From assembly GCF_963169125.1 (NCBI RefSeq), contig NC_084795.1, positions 186,594,214-186,658,213 of the forward strand: 64,000 nt of DNA, written 5' to 3'. How positions within the stretch are numbered: position 1 is the first letter of the stretch; each line of letters opens with the position of its first letter. Below are positions 22,855 through 34,221 of this stretch, piece after piece. The notes beneath the pieces are model-generated. The model had not been told where the DNA came from. It ran no database searches and worked only from the letters and a program-made list of their open reading frames with translations. The DNA is from Humulus lupulus. Lineage: Eukaryota; Streptophyta; Magnoliopsida; Rosales; Cannabaceae. A program made the position numbers and the translations under genes.

Positions 22855-25800
22855 TTACCTGAACAACTCCGGATACTGTTCCCGCATAGCTGTCTCAAGC
22901 TCCCAGGTCGCCTCCTCTACCTTAGCATTCCTCCATAGTATTTTAACCAAAGGGATCGTCTTATTCCGCAATACTTTATTTTTCCGGTCTAAGATCTGAA
23001 CTGGTCTCTCATCATAAGCCAAATCTGCCTGTAACTCCAAATCTTCATGCCTCAACACATGAGTCACATCTGAGACATACTTCCGAAGCATGGAGACATG
23101 GAATACGTCATGAACTCCAGACAATGATGGCGGCAAAGCTAATCTGTAAGCCACCTGACCAATCCTTTCCAGGATCTCGAATGGTCCAATGAACCTAGGG
23201 CTTAGCTTGCCCTTCTTACCAAACCTCCTCACCCCTCGCAGAGGTGAAACTCGAAGAAAGACGTGCTCACCAACCTGAAACTCCACATCCCTACGCTTAG
23301 GATCAGCGTAGCTTTTCTGCCTACTCTGAGATGCGAGCATCCTAGCCCGGATCTTCTCTATAGCCTCACCTGTCCTCTGAACCATATCTGGCCCCAAGTA
23401 TCTCCTCTCACCCATCTCATCCCAATGAATGGGTGATCTACATTTTCTTCCATATAACATCTCGTAGGGAGCCACTCCAATTGTTGACTGATAACTATTA
23501 TTGTATGAGAACTCAATCAACGGAAGGTACTTACTCCATGAACCCTCAAAATCAATCACACAGGCTCTGAGCATATCCTCCAATACCTGAATTGTCCTCT
23601 CAGACTGTCCATCAGTCTGAGGATGAAAAGCTGTACTAAACTTCAACTGAGTCCCCAAAGCTTCTTGCAGACCTCCCCAAAACTTGGAAGTGAAAATAGG
23701 ATCTCGGTCTGACACAATCGACTTAGGAACCCCATGGAGACGTACGATCTCTTTCACGTACAACTCAGCGTACTGATCCACAGTATAAGTTGACCTCACT
23801 GGAAGGAAATGGGCTGACTTGGTATATCTATCCACTATCACCCATATTGAGTCATGAAACCCTACCGTCCTGGGTAGACCTCCTACAAAATCCATAGTAA
23901 TATCTTCCCATTTCCACTCAGGAATACCCAAAGGCTGAAGCAACCCTGCCGGTCGCTGATGCTCAGCTTTCACCTGTTGACAGGTTAAGCATCTGGCAAC
24001 GTACTCTACCACATCCCTCTTCATCCCGGGCCACCAATACAAAGTCCGTAGATCCTGATACATCTTTGCGGTACCCGGATGAAGCGAGTACGGCGTCGTA
24101 TGAGCCTCATCCAATATTTCTCGTCTGATCCCCTCATCAGCTGGAACACAAATTCGTCCCTGATACCGAAGTAAACCAACCTCAGAAACAGAATAGTCCT
24201 TAGCTATTCCTGCTAGAACATCCTCTCTAACTCTCTGTAACTGAGCGTCTGTCAACTGCCCCTCTCTGATCCGTTCTAGCAGGGTTGACTGTAGAGTAAT
24301 ATTAGCCAATCGGCCCACAACCAATTCTATCCCCGCTCTAAACATCTCATAACCTAACTCCCTTGAGACCTGTACAGAGCTATACAACTGACCTGGACCT
24401 CGGCGGCTCACTGCATCAGCCACCACATTGGCTTTCCCTGGATGATAGAGAATATCACAATCATAGTCCTTTACCAACTCCAACCAACGTCTCTGTCTCA
24501 TGTTCAGGTCCTTCTGTGTAAAGAAATACTTCAGGCTCTTATGGTCAGTGTATACCTCACACTTCTCCCCATAAAGATAATGCCGCCAAATTTTCAGTGC
24601 AAAGACCACCGCTGCCAGCTCCAAATCATGAGTAGGATACCGCTGCTCATACTCCTTCAGCTGTCGCGATGCATAAGCTATCACTTTCTCATTCTGCATC
24701 AGCACGCAGCCTAAGCCCAACCTCGATGCATCACAATAAACAACAAACTTCCCTTCCCCCGAAGGCAAACTCAACACTGGCGCTGTAATAAGTCGTCGCT
24801 TCAACTCCTGGAAACTGCCCTCACACTTGTCTGACCAAATGAACTTTAAATTCTTTCTTGTCAATTCTGTCATCGGAGTTGCTATCTTCGAGAAGCCCTC
24901 TACAAACCGCCTGTAGTAGCCTGCCAAGCCAAGAAAACTCCGCACTTCTGAGGCGTTCCTTGGCCTCGGCCAATCTCTAACTGCTTCTATTTTAGACGGA
25001 TCCACTTTAATCCCATCCGCACCTACAATGTGTCCAAGGAATGTCACTTCAGGTAACCAAAACTCGCACTTCTTAAACTTAGCATACAACTGATGCTCCC
25101 TCAACCTCTGAAGAACCAATCGAAGATGAAACTCGTGTTCCGCCTCTGAACTGGAATACACCAGGATGTCATCGATGAAAACTATAACAAACTGATCCAG
25201 AAAATCCTTGAATACCCTGTTCATTAAGTCCATAAAAGCTGCTGGGGCATTGGTCAAACCAAAAGACATGACCAAGAACTCATAGTGCCCATACCGCGTC
25301 CGAAAGGCCGTCTTAGGTATGTCCTCATCCTTGATCCTCAGCTGGTGATAACCAAATCGAAGATCTATCTTTGAGAACACCGTCTTACCCTGCAGCTGAT
25401 CGAACAAGTCATCAATCCTCGGTAGGGGATACTTATTCTTAATAGTTAACTTGTTCAATTCCCGATAGTCAATACACATTCTCAGAGTCCCGTCCTTCTT
25501 CTTAACAAACAAAACTGGTGCACCCCATGGCGAATAGCTAGGTCTGATGAGCCCTATATCCAGAAGTTCCTGCAGTTGTATCTTTAACTCTTTCAGTTCT
25601 GCTGGTGCCATCCTGTATGGTGCCCTTGACACTGGCTCTGTCCCCGGTGCCAACTCAATAACAAACTCAATCTCCCTACGCGGCGGCAACCCAGGCAAAT
25701 CCTCAGGGAACACATCCAAGAACTCACAAACTAGTCTGGTCTCCTCCGGTCCAACTGGTGAAACTTTGGTGGTATCCACCACACTAGCCAAAAAGCCTAT

Positions 25801-27288
25801 ACATCCACCCTGTAGCAAATCTCTGGCTCTCAATGCAGATATCCTGGGTACACGGGGTCCATGCACCGCTCCCACAAAAACGAAGGGATCCTCCCCCTCT
25901 GGCTCGAAAGTCACCATTTTTTTCCTACAGTCAATGGTAGCTCCATATCTAACCAGCCAATCCATACCTAAAATCATGTCAAAGTCCTCCATACCCAACT
26001 CAATCAAGTCCACTGACAACTCTCTACCATCAACTAACACTGGCAGTGCCCTAACCCATCTCCTAGACACCACCAGCTCTCCCGTAGGCAAAATAGTCCC
26101 AAACCCTGAGGCACTAAACTCACTAGGTCTACACAATCTATCAATTACCCTATCAGATACAAATGAATGCGTAGCACCAGAATCAATCAAAACAGTAAAA
26201 GAAGTGCCAGCACAAGAAAGCTGACCTGTCACCACCGAGGGACTAGCCTCGGCCTCTGCCTGCGTCAAAGTGAACACTCGAGCTGGAGTCAAGCTGTCCA
26301 CTTTTCCTGCTTCGCCCTTCTTCACTGTTGGGCAATCTTTCCTGAGGTGTCCCACCACCCCGCATACATAACAGGCCTTAGCCTGACACTCGCCCAAATG
26401 ACGTCTCCTGCACCTCGGGCATTCTGGGTAGGTCCTCCATGAATCACCGCCTCCCCGACGGCCACCCTGAGTACCCCGACCTCCTCTATCAAACCTAGGA
26501 GCAATTGGGGCTTCAGGAGTCTTTCTCTTCAGATCACTAACACCTCCACCTCTACTAGAACCAGAATACGGAGGCACCGGTCTACGGCCCTCCCTTCTTG
26601 CTGCACTATCCCTCCAAATTCTATTCTCTGCTTCCTCTGCAGTCAAAGCCCTCTCCACAGCCTGGGCATAGGTGGTCACTCTAGGAACCGTAGTAATCCT
26701 TACATCCCGGGCTATCATGACATTTAGCCTTCTAACAAATCTGTCTAACCTGGTCGCATCGGTAGGAACAAGATCTGGTGCAAACTTTGCAAGTCTGTCA
26801 AACTTAAGGGCATATTCCGTAACAGTCATACTGCCCTGAACCAATCCCACAAATTCATTCACCTTTGCTGCCCTGACGGCAACATTATAGTACTTCTGAT
26901 TGAACAAATCTCTAAACTCCTCCCATGTCATTGCAGCAACATTTCTGGTCTGTGACGCCACCTCCCACCAGATTAGGGCATCCTCTCTCAACATATAAGT
27001 GGCACAGGCCACCCTATCATGTCCCTCTACTTTCATATAATCAAGTATAGTGGTGATTAAGGTCATCCACTGCTCAGCTTTTAGTGGATCTGGTCCACCC
27101 TCAAAGATCGGGGGCTGCTGCTTCCTGAACCGCTCATGCAACGGTTCCACTTTGTTACCAACATCAACGGGCTGTACCACAGGTACCAGTGCCGGTGGCC
27201 CAGCAGGGGCAACACTCCCAGATGGAGCCTGCTGCAGAATTCTGATCAGTTCATCTTGGCTCTGAAGCCTAGCTTGCATTTCTGCCAT
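22855..27288 (-). CDS. Tekay-2 Gag-Pol polyprotein (1477 aa open frame)
   Basis: One frame encodes all retrotransposition functions. The gag capsid domain spans about residues 50-200. A CCHC knuckle [14 protein letters not shown] lies near 306-319. Aspartic protease [10 protein letters not shown] lies near 367-376. Reverse transcriptase spans about 560-740, with catalytic FIDD at 704-707. RNase H begins at YCDAS near 851 and includes [10 protein letters not shown] near 913-922. The integrase zinc finger (H, H, C1100, C1103) is followed by the catalytic core, with candidates D1133, D1194 and E1230. The tail ends in a chromodomain-like segment (about 1425-1477, [10 protein letters not shown]), which in chromoviruses targets integration to chromatin. 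All catalytic residues are present. The homologous start is at 27390 (MRSRKSTRQAG), 34 codons upstream, but codon 31 of that frame is TAG. The ATG at 27288 is thus the first methionine after the break. Confidence 0.95.
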   Translation of the reverse strand: MAEMQARLQSQDELIRILQQAPSGSVAPAGPPALVPVVQPVDVGNKVEPLHERFRKQQPPIFEGGPDPLKAEQWMTLITTILDYMKVEGHDRVACATYMLREDALIWWEVASQTRNVAAMTWEEFRDLFNQKYYNVAVRAAKVNEFVGLVQGSMTVTEYALKFDRLAKFAPDLVPTDATRLDRFVRRLNVMIARDVRITTVPRVTTYAQAVERALTAEEAENRIWRDSAARREGRRPVPPYSGSSRGGGVSDLKRKTPEAPIAPRFDRGGRGTQGGRRGGGDSWRTYPECPRCRRRHLGECQAKACYVCGVVGHLRKDCPTVKKGEAGKVDSLTPARVFTLTQAEAEASPSVVTGQLSCAGTSFTVLIDSGATHSFVSDRVIDRLCRPSEFSASGFGTILPTGELVVSRRWVRALPVLVDGRELSVDLIELGMEDFDMILGMDWLVRYGATIDCRKKMVTFEPEGEDPFVFVGAVHGPRVPRISALRARDLLQGGCIGFLASVVDTTKVSPVGPEETRLVCEFLDVFPEDLPGLPPRREIEFVIELAPGTEPVSRAPYRMAPAELKELKIQLQELLDIGLIRPSYSPWGAPVLFVKKKDGTLRMCIDYRELNKLTIKNKYPLPRIDDLFDQLQGKTVFSKIDLRFGYHQLRIKDEDIPKTAFRTRYGHYEFLVMSFGLTNAPAAFMDLMNRVFKDFLDQFVIVFIDDILVYSSSEAEHEFHLRLVLQRLREHQLYAKFKKCEFWLPEVTFLGHIVGADGIKVDPSKIEAVRDWPRPRNASEVRSFLGLAGYYRRFVEGFSKIATPMTELTRKNLKFIWSDKCEGSFQELKRRLITAPVLSLPSGEGKFVVYCDASRLGLGCVLMQNEKVIAYASRQLKEYEQRYPTHDLELAAVVFALKIWRHYLYGEKCEVYTDHKSLKYFFTQKDLNMRQRRWLELVKDYDCDILYHPGKANVVADAVSRRGPGQLYSSVQVSRELGYEMFRAGIELVVGRLANITLQSTLLERIREGQLTDAQLQRVREDVLAGIAKDYSVSEVGLLRYQGRICVPADEGIRREILDEAHTTPYSLHPGTAKMYQDLRTLYWWPGMKRDVVEYVARCLTCQQVKAEHQRPAGLLQPLGIPEWKWEDITMDFVGGLPRTVGFHDSIWVIVDRYTKSAHFLPVRSTYTVDQYAELYVKEIVRLHGVPKSIVSDRDPIFTSKFWGGLQEALGTQLKFSTAFHPQTDGQSERTIQVLEDMLRACVIDFEGSWSKYLPLIEFSYNNSYQSTIGVAPYEMLYGRKCRSPIHWDEMGERRYLGPDMVQRTGEAIEKIRARMLASQSRQKSYADPKRRDVEFQVGEHVFLRVSPLRGVRRFGKKGKLSPRFIGPFEILERIGQVAYRLALPPSLSGVHDVFHVSMLRKYVSDVTHVLRHEDLELQADLAYDERPVQILDRKNKVLRNKTIPLVKILWRNAKVEEATWELETAMREQYPELFR

Positions 27289-27297
27289 TAACTGCTG

Positions 27298-27300
27298 CTA
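27298..27300 (-). other. In-frame TAG near the gag start of Tekay-2
   Basis: Reading from ATG 27390, codon 31 is TAG in the context PPPVPEN-stop-QQLMAEM. The related Tekay-1 copy has TGG (NWQQMF) at this place. A single G-to-A change therefore truncates the normal gag start. Re-initiation at 27288 would lose 34 residues. Confidence 0.85.
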
Positions 27301-27762
27301 GTTCTCAGGGACTGGCGGAGGGGTTGGGCCCTGGTCATCCTCTCTAGCCCCAGACCTGCCGGCTTGTCGTGTGGATTTCCTTGAACGCATATCTATTCAA
27401 GTCAATCTGCAATCAACGACTCGGCAATTAGGCTATGACGACAGGGTAATAATTCTCTCATAATCCATCTCTGGAACTCCAATCATTCACAAACAATCAA
27501 ATACAACAATTTATCCAGATATTCATCCACATGCACAGCAATGCTAATAAGCACGCCTCAATAACATCATGCAATAGTCAAGGGCCAGGCCCTATCAGAA
27601 ACTCATGCTCCCTGTTCATCAAACAGATGTCAACATTCATATCTCACTCAAATCATTTAAACACATAATCATGCATATACAGTTACCAAACCCTGAGTTG
27701 AGCTTGTCTCCCGCAGCAAATGTACATACCCAGCCAGTCTTCAGGACCCATAAACCTAGGAC

Positions 27763-27774
27763 GCTCTGATACCA
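27763..27774 (-). other. Tekay-2 primer-binding site
   Basis: On the minus strand this is TGGTATCAGAGC, complementary to the initiator tRNA-Met 3' end. It lies three bases from the 5' LTR. Confidence 0.93.
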
Positions 27775-27777
27775 AGT

Positions 27778-30139
27778 TGTAACGCCCTGGATAGCCAAGA
27801 CCGCTACACTGTGTGTTTATAAAGTGCCAGACTCGCTAATCAAGTCATTAAAGTAAAAACGTGTTACTCAGATAGTAGAGGTACTAGGGTTAAAAGCATT
27901 TTTGTCTCAAAAGATACATTTTCAATACTAAACATTGTTTATGTACATGGGATCCCAAAAATGACAGTTTAGAAGCCTTTTACAAAAGTTACAAAGTTTA
28001 AATACATTAACAGCCATGCTAAGGCAAAATGAGCGGTTAGGTGATCTTTGTCCTGACACACTCCTCGATCATGGTGATCGAACGGCTGGCTATGTACATT
28101 TCACCTCGGAGCTCTCCACCTCAGGCTTGGTCCAACTTGCCCTTGCCTTTACCTGCACCACGTAGCACCCGTGAGCCAAGGCCCAGCAAGAACATACATC
28201 AATAATAGAGCATGCACATTTAGCTGTCAGGTCAATCTCACATATGTCATCTCATAAACTTCAAGCATAGCAACAATCAAGTATTTCATATACAAAGCAT
28301 ATCAGTAATCAAGTATTTCATTTACAAAGCATATCAGCTCATATAACACAATGCACAGATGATAACCAGAGCTAGCGCTCACAAGCTGCTCCCTTTGTTA
28401 TCCTTTCATTTCTGGCTCCCAGTGGCCAATTCGCGTCCCATGCGCTAAATTCATGAACGGTACCCTTAGACCGCTTATACGTGTCCCTTGGCATAATACC
28501 AACGATGACACAAAGCAATTCTCGGGAGCACTTAGTCCCATCACAATCATACATTCGGGTGCAGTGTTCTTACCTTTCAATTCACTAGTTTTCGATGTCA
28601 CGACATCTTGAGCACGATCCCACTCGAGCCCTAGCGCTTACCTAAACACAATCATGGTCAAAGTCAACATCAATCCTCAAGTTCAAAACCTAGCCCCGGG
28701 GCTAATCCCGAGCCCCCGGGATGTCCTAGTTCCACCAAACAAGGTGGTGGAACCAAACCCCAAACCTTAGGTCAAAAACCCTTGCAAAATACCCCAAAAT
28801 CCCCTTCAGAAGGCAGGGTAGCGCTACAGCGCTCTTGGAAGGGCGCTATAGCGCTACAGACAGAACCAAAACCCTTCCAGCATATGGGCCTAGCGCTACA
28901 GCGCCCAAAGGCTAGCGCTGTAGCGCTAGTCACAGGCAGCCCAACACCAAAATTTCCTTTGTGCGATTTCTCTCGAGCCAACCTCAACCAAACCTCTTCC
29001 AACTCTTACCCAAACCTAAAAACAACCTCATGACCACACTCCACTCATCCCAAGCACCCTAAACCTCCAAACTCCAAGCACATGCAACCACAAACTCAAA
29101 ATTCACCATAGCCACCTCCAAACTTCAGAACCTAACATAAACCAGCTGAACATCAGAACTAGAGTTTAGAATTCATACCTTTGATAGAATTTCGCCCACA
29201 AGCTAACCCTAGGCTCCCTTGGCTTGCTGCTCCTCAGCCCTAAGCTTGAATTCCCTAAAGTTTCATTCAATTCAACTCAAGTACCACAGCTTTAAACAAA
29301 CCAGAAACAGAGAATGGATGAACTCTAGATTCTTACCTCAAGTATTGGTGAAACCCTGTTAAACCTCTGTCAACTCCTTAGTCTTAGATCAAGGTTCTTG
29401 ATGTTTGGTTATCCCAGCTCTCCTCTAGGCTTTACTCCAGAAATTCTCCAGAAATAGGTGAAGGAAAGTGTAAACCGACTCAAGAAACTCTCTCTGTTTT
29501 CCCTCCTTCTTTTTCCTTCTTTTTCAGACCCTTTTGATATTCTATAAATCCCACTATCTTAAAACCTCAGTAATACCCTTCCTTAAAATTCAAATGACCT
29601 TTATGCCCTCACAGCTAACTCTAATCCTTTAGTCCTGTTAAGGGTATTCTAGTCATTTTGCCTAATTTCCGCTACTTCCTCGAATGTCTCTATTATTTCC
29701 CGCTTAGTTCCCAATACCTTACTAATCACCAATAGCCTTCCTCAATGTTACAATAATCTCCAGCTTATCCACTAAATTCCCATTTACACCCCTGAGCTCA
29801 CCCCGAGCCGGGTATAAATCCCCGCTATGACTTTCACGCTACTTTGCTCACTAGGATCGTCTCGAGTCATAGATTACAGATATATCCACATAATAATGTG
29901 GTCTCAACAATTATCACATATATCAAAGCAGTTATGCCCATAATGGCTAAAATTACGATTATGCCCTTCTAACCTAATCTGGGCCTATATGCATACTAAC
30001 ACACATAGTCATGCATCTCAAGTACTCAAGTAATCATATAACAAGCTTAAGTCATAATAATCACACATAATTCCCATCATGCCCTCCTGGCACACTTATC
30101 AAGGCCATTAAGCCTTATTAGTGAATTTGGGTCGTTACA
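27778..30139 (-). repeat. Tekay-2 5' LTR
   Basis: It has the same length and termini as 20457-22818. It would carry the promoter for minus-strand transcription of the element. An AT-rich TTTATAGA box, read on the minus strand, is visible near 29540-29550. Confidence 0.97.
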
Positions 30140-30144
30140 TAACA
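30140..30144. repeat. Target-site duplication of Tekay-2, right copy
   Basis: TAACA exactly matches 20452-20456. Confidence 0.95.
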
Positions 30145-30249
30145 GGCATACTCCTAGATGTTTGCCCTATTTGACCCGCTTTCCTGGAGGTTTTCGCCAT
30201 TTTTTTATCTTGAATGTCTTGAGTTCAGCTCTCTATGAAAGCACTAAAA
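30145..30249 (-). pseudogene. Start of the outer Tat-type gag and its primer site
   Basis: On the minus strand an ATG at 30200-30198 begins MAKTSRKAGQIGQTSRSM and then runs into the inserted Athila/Tekay block. Upstream of it, 30246-30231 reads TAGTGCTTTCATAGAG, a decayed version of the primer site TGGTGCTTTCATTGAG seen in the other Tat element at 39814-39831. The rest of this gag is at 3206 and below. Confidence 0.7.
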
Positions 30250-30878
30250 TGTTGACTGATGATTTAGCCAATGACACAGAGTCAATAAAACGATAAAAAA
30301 TTATAAGCTGAATGGAAGAACTAAACAACACCAAGATTTATAGAGGTTCGACCCCGGAGAATGGTAATGACCTACGTCCACTAGGTATTTCTATTGATGT
30401 ACTCCGAAACGTGCGATCAACAAACTAGGGTTCAGTGAGTTTCACAAGCTCCAAAAAAGGATACAAAAGTCGTGTATAAAAAACACTAGTTCTCTCTGAA
30501 TACCAATTATTTCCCCCTTAAATGAATCCCATGAGTCCTATTTGTAGGCTCAAGGATGTACAAGTGGGCCGATGGGCCGTTTTTAAACTTTGTTACAAGC
30601 ATATTTTAATAATAACAGAAATCATAATCTTTACACATAAATAGGGTCAAATATCTTTAAAATATCTGACTTATAACTGTATTTGAACTCTGGCTTTGTA
30701 CCTGGTCGCATATGTCAGTATATCTTCTGTCGTACTTTTTAGAATATTTCTTGAATCCATCAAGCAACTTCTATTCTAGTCGATGGTCGACCAGACTGTC
30801 ATTACTAAATAGTCATGTGCTACCCTCGTGCACATCGATTGTGCTACGTCAGCAAGTAAGTATTTTTTAGGGTAAACA
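30250..30878 (-). repeat. Tat-type 5' LTR (outer element)
   Basis: On the plus strand it runs TGTTGACTGATG to GGGTAAACA. It shares GGTTCG-CC, AATGACCTACGTCCACT and ACTAGGGTTCA-TGAGTTTCAC blocks with the solo LTR at 60970-61560, so the two belong to one family. It supplies the promoter side of the minus-strand element whose gag-pro is at 1-3206. Confidence 0.8.
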
Positions 30879-31740
30879 ATTATTATTCTAGGGTTTGTTA
30901 ATTATCACTTTATTATTTAAAATAATTAAATCCAATCTAATCATTTATCCAACATAGTGAAAAATTGATTCAACACTTATTGTACACATTGAGTTAGCAC
31001 TTAGTTTACACGGTAATCACTATGCAAGCATAGTGATTGGCATGTGACACATGTCATTACTAGGTGGCTTGTTCCCCAACCTCTTTTAACTATATATTTA
31101 AAAAATGATTACATAAAATTATCTTTTAAAATAGATTTATTCAAACTAATATTTAAAAAACAATTATTTGAATAACAGATAATCCTAATCCAATAGGGGT
31201 TATCTTTGGGAAACTACATGGATTAACCCTTTTTAACCCTATATTTATAACCCTAATCCCTAATTAATATTTCTCTCATTAATGACCATATAGGCACTTA
31301 AAAAGACATTAATACCCCTCAATGAATATTAGGTTTTTCTCTCTTTTGTTTGTCTTGCACATACTTAGCAGCCACCAAGAGGATCTACTCTCACCAAAAT
31401 GAGCAAACACCTCTTCTCTCTCAAATTATCCAATCTCAGAGATCATCACCATTTTTCTTCTCTTGAAGATTTGGAAAGTGACGTTATCTACCACAACTCT
31501 TTTCTTCTCACCAAAGTTGAAGATTAAAAAGAGAACATTTCCCAAAGTTGAAGAAGATTGAAACTTTTGATTTGATAATGAATATATCTTTTTATTTTTA
31601 TTTTAAGTTATGGGTATCTTATGCAATAGTTTCTATGAAATTTTCAAACTACTATTGCCTGAAAAATCTTTGAAAATAAAGAATTTTATGTTGAGATGAC
31701 AAATTTTTTATTGATTTTGCCATTTAGGTTATTGTGTTCA
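30879..31740. other. AT-rich non-coding stretch
   Basis: No gene is visible. A weak terminal-inverted-repeat-like segment occurs near 31208-31245 (GGGAAACTACATGGATTAACC) with a loose counterpart near 32625-32668. It could be the end of a Mutator-like element. Confidence 0.35.
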
Positions 31741-32300
31741 TACATAGTTCACATGTTGTTCACACATCATTCACAAATGGTTCACACGTCGTTCACACAT
31801 GGTTCACACATCGATCACCATAAATTAGGAACATAGTTCACACGTAGTTCAGTTCACATGTAGTTCACCCCTGATTCACATCTTGATCACACGTGTTTCA
31901 CACCAAGTTCACACCTGGTTTACGCCTAGTCAACACCTAATTCACCTTTGGTTCACATCTAATTCACCCTTGGTCCACACCTAATTCACACTTGATTCAC
32001 ACCTAGTTCACCACTAATTCACACCAAGTTCACCCCTGATTCACACCAAATTAACAGTTGATCCACATACTTGGTTCACACCTAATTCACACCTGTTTCA
32101 CACCAAGTTAACCCCTGGTTCACACCTGATTCACACTTGATTCACACACCTGGTTCGCATGTGGTTCACACCTAATTAACACTTGTTTCACCCTAAGTTC
32201 ACCCCTAGTTCACACCTAATTCACAGTTTATTCACACACTTGGTTCACACAAAGTTCACTTCTGGTTCACGCCTAATTCACCACCGGTTCACACACAATA
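31741..32300. repeat. Degenerate minisatellite of TTCACAC-type units
   Basis: About 560 bp consists of imperfect 10-13 bp units such as TTCACACCTGG, TTCACACCTAA and TTCACATGTAG. Several dozen copies are present and no two long runs are identical. The array has no coding potential. Confidence 0.9.
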
Positions 32301-32673
32301 CAAATCACACATAAGAGGAGCCACTGCAATGGAAGGCTGTAGACGACGCCAGTGAACCGTGACGACCAGGACAACTGGCTGCGTTCCGTCAATGGGGGTG
32401 CCACTTCACCCAAGACTTCCGACTTCATCAACGTTGATAGGGTGCGATGTTGCAGATCCAGGCAACTCCATCGACAACGGCGGGGTTCGTTGTTGCAGAG
32501 GCGTTCAACTTCATTGTCGGCAGCGCAAGCTTCCATGTTGCAGGGGTATACCATGACTAGGACGAAAGAAAGTCACTCTTATCTCTTCGCAACAGTATTA
32601 GGTTATCTCTTCACTACTTAACCCTTTAAGGGTATTTTAGACTTAAAGGGTTACATGTGTGAGAAACAAAAAA
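32301..32673. other. GC-richer unassigned stretch
   Basis: Short overlapping frames exist on both strands (for example 32352-32621 plus) but resemble no family I know. They follow the minisatellite directly and may be captured or chance sequence. Confidence 0.3.
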
Positions 32674-33175
32674 TGTGGCATATACTTATCAATAATGATA
32701 TCCCTAGAATTATTCAATGGAGTTTCAAACGTCACCATTTAACATGGAAAAATGTGCAGCTACCATTCTGACTATGTCATAGACGTTTTCCCCAACAAAA
32801 TAGTCGGCTGACGTTCCTCACAATAGGCCCACCAAGATATTTTGGAGCCTACTAGCTCATTCACTACAAGAAATTTCATTTATCATGTAATAAATCAAAA
32901 GGGAGATTCATTATAATTAGCTCCAATTAATAACCTTAACCTATAAATAGGGCTAGGGAACACATTGCAAAGGATCTGAATTCTTATTTTTCAAAGTGAG
33001 CCTATACGCTGCCTGAAACCCCACACAAACTTGAGAATTGAAAGTTATCAAGAGAACTTGAGAACTTGAGTTTGACTAGGGTTGATTTACAACCTCAACC
33101 CCGTACAAATCAAGTGTTCAATCTTCTTTTTTAAGCTTTAGAATAATTAGTTATTAGAAAAAATTGTAGTCAACA
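32674..33175 (+). repeat. Tat-like LTR, plus strand (left edge uncertain)
   Basis: The right end is GTAGTCAACA, followed at once by a primer-site-like TTTTGGTGCTTTTGTTGAGA. A TATA-like CCTATAAATAGGG lies near 32940. The left edge is guessed at a TGTGGCATA, so it may be off by tens of bases. Confidence 0.6.
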
Positions 33176-33469
33176 TTTTGGTGCTTTTGTTGAGAGCTTG
33201 AAGAAAGCTAAGAGTTGCAGCAATGGTGAACAAGCGAAGAACTTTTCCTGAAGATGGCCTCCTCGGCGCTGTGGGGCCGACCACCTATAGCAGTTTTTCT
33301 GGATTTTTTCGATAACGAAGGCTATAATAGAGAAGAAAAGGTATTTAATACTCCACGTCCTTTCATTACAGAGAACCACAAGAAGTGGCAGAGCTGAAAA
33401 AGCAAGTCACCTCCCAAAAACGTGAGTTAGAGTGCAAAATGACAATATCGCCGCCCTCCAAAGGGTGGT
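33176..33469 (+). pseudogene. Primer site and gag start of a truncated Tat-like element
   Basis: After the primer-site-like sequence, an ATG at about 33221 opens MVNKRRTFPEDGLLGAVGPT and then hits stops. The element is cut at 33469 by the next Tat-like element, whose LTR starts at 33470. Confidence 0.55.
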
Positions 33470-34208
33470 TGTTGACGCGGTTTTTCGCCAACATGAGATT
33501 AAGAAACCCAAATTAGAGAGATTAGACTTATAATAAATCGAAAGTATGAATACACAAGATTTAAAGTGGTTCAGGGGTTAAAATCCACCTAGTCTATAAG
33601 TCACTCTTAGTTTTGTTTAGGAGCTCTTGAAGAAAAATTTTATGACAATTTATGTAGAGTTTTAGCATACAAATAGTTGATCCCTTTTACTATCAATTCC
33701 CTTGATATTTATAGGGAATTGTGGTGGACAATATTGGGAACCGTACAATAAAACATAACTTACATGATTAGGTAACTTTCCAAATAATTGAATACATAAA
33801 TACCCTAATTAACCTATGAACATTATATCGAGCATTAGATATATAATGATTATAAACATATATTATTCATGAAGAATCTCTAAGTTTGTCGGGAATCTTC
33901 CTTATGCACGTCATTGGACTTTCGAGAGCTGGATGCACTACTCGAATTGGATGTTATGGGAGCATGACAACCTGACTTGGCTCATGCTTGGAGCATGATG
34001 AGGGCGATTTGAACACCTTGTATCTCTGTCTTTGTCATTAACATTTAAGGTGATCTAGAAGATCTCAAGCTGTCCTAAACTTGGTGGTACAACCTCGAGA
34101 CATTTGATCTGGAGTTATTGAAATGTCTCTGAAGTCTGATTTCCTTCATTTAATGCTTGCCAACTGTACCCCGAATATTATAATCGCGCATGTAATTTTT
34201 GGGGTGCA
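33470..34208 (-). repeat. Tat-like 3' LTR
   Basis: On the plus strand it runs TGTTGACGCGG to TTTTGGGGTGCA. Its first 190 bp match 39835-40014 (for example AATTAGACTTATAATAAA-CGAAAG). The next bases on the minus strand, GGTGGGCAAATTT (34221-34209), form a plausible polypurine tract. Confidence 0.72.
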
Positions 34209-34221
34209 AAATTTGCCCACC

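Larger units (their letters stand above)
20457..30139 (-). mobile_element. Young, nearly intact Tekay-type Ty3/gypsy chromovirus (Tekay-2)
   Basis: The element is 9683 bp long. Both LTRs are exactly 2362 bp (20457-22818 and 27778-30139, offset 7321), and I count four substitutions between them by eye. The duplication TAACA flanks it. On the minus strand it has an initiator tRNA-Met primer site (27774-27763), a single gag-pol frame, and a polypurine tract (22831-22819). The only lesion I see is a TAG early in gag (27298-27300). If typical plant substitution rates apply, such LTR identity means insertion within roughly the last hundred thousand years; that date is inference. Confidence 0.97.

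Noticed and set aside
25547..26442. Plus-strand frames of up to 225 codons inside 22855-27288
   Set aside because: They are antisense shadows of the intact Gag-Pol frame and match no protein family.
31741..32300. Regularly spaced short repeats suggesting a CRISPR array
   Set aside because: Units are 10-13 bp, contiguous and degenerate without unique spacers, and the genome is a plant.
32862..32880. CACTACAAGAAATTTC, resembling a CACTA terminus
   Set aside because: No 3' partner, subterminal repeats or flanking duplication were found; it lies within a Tat-like LTR and is probably chance.
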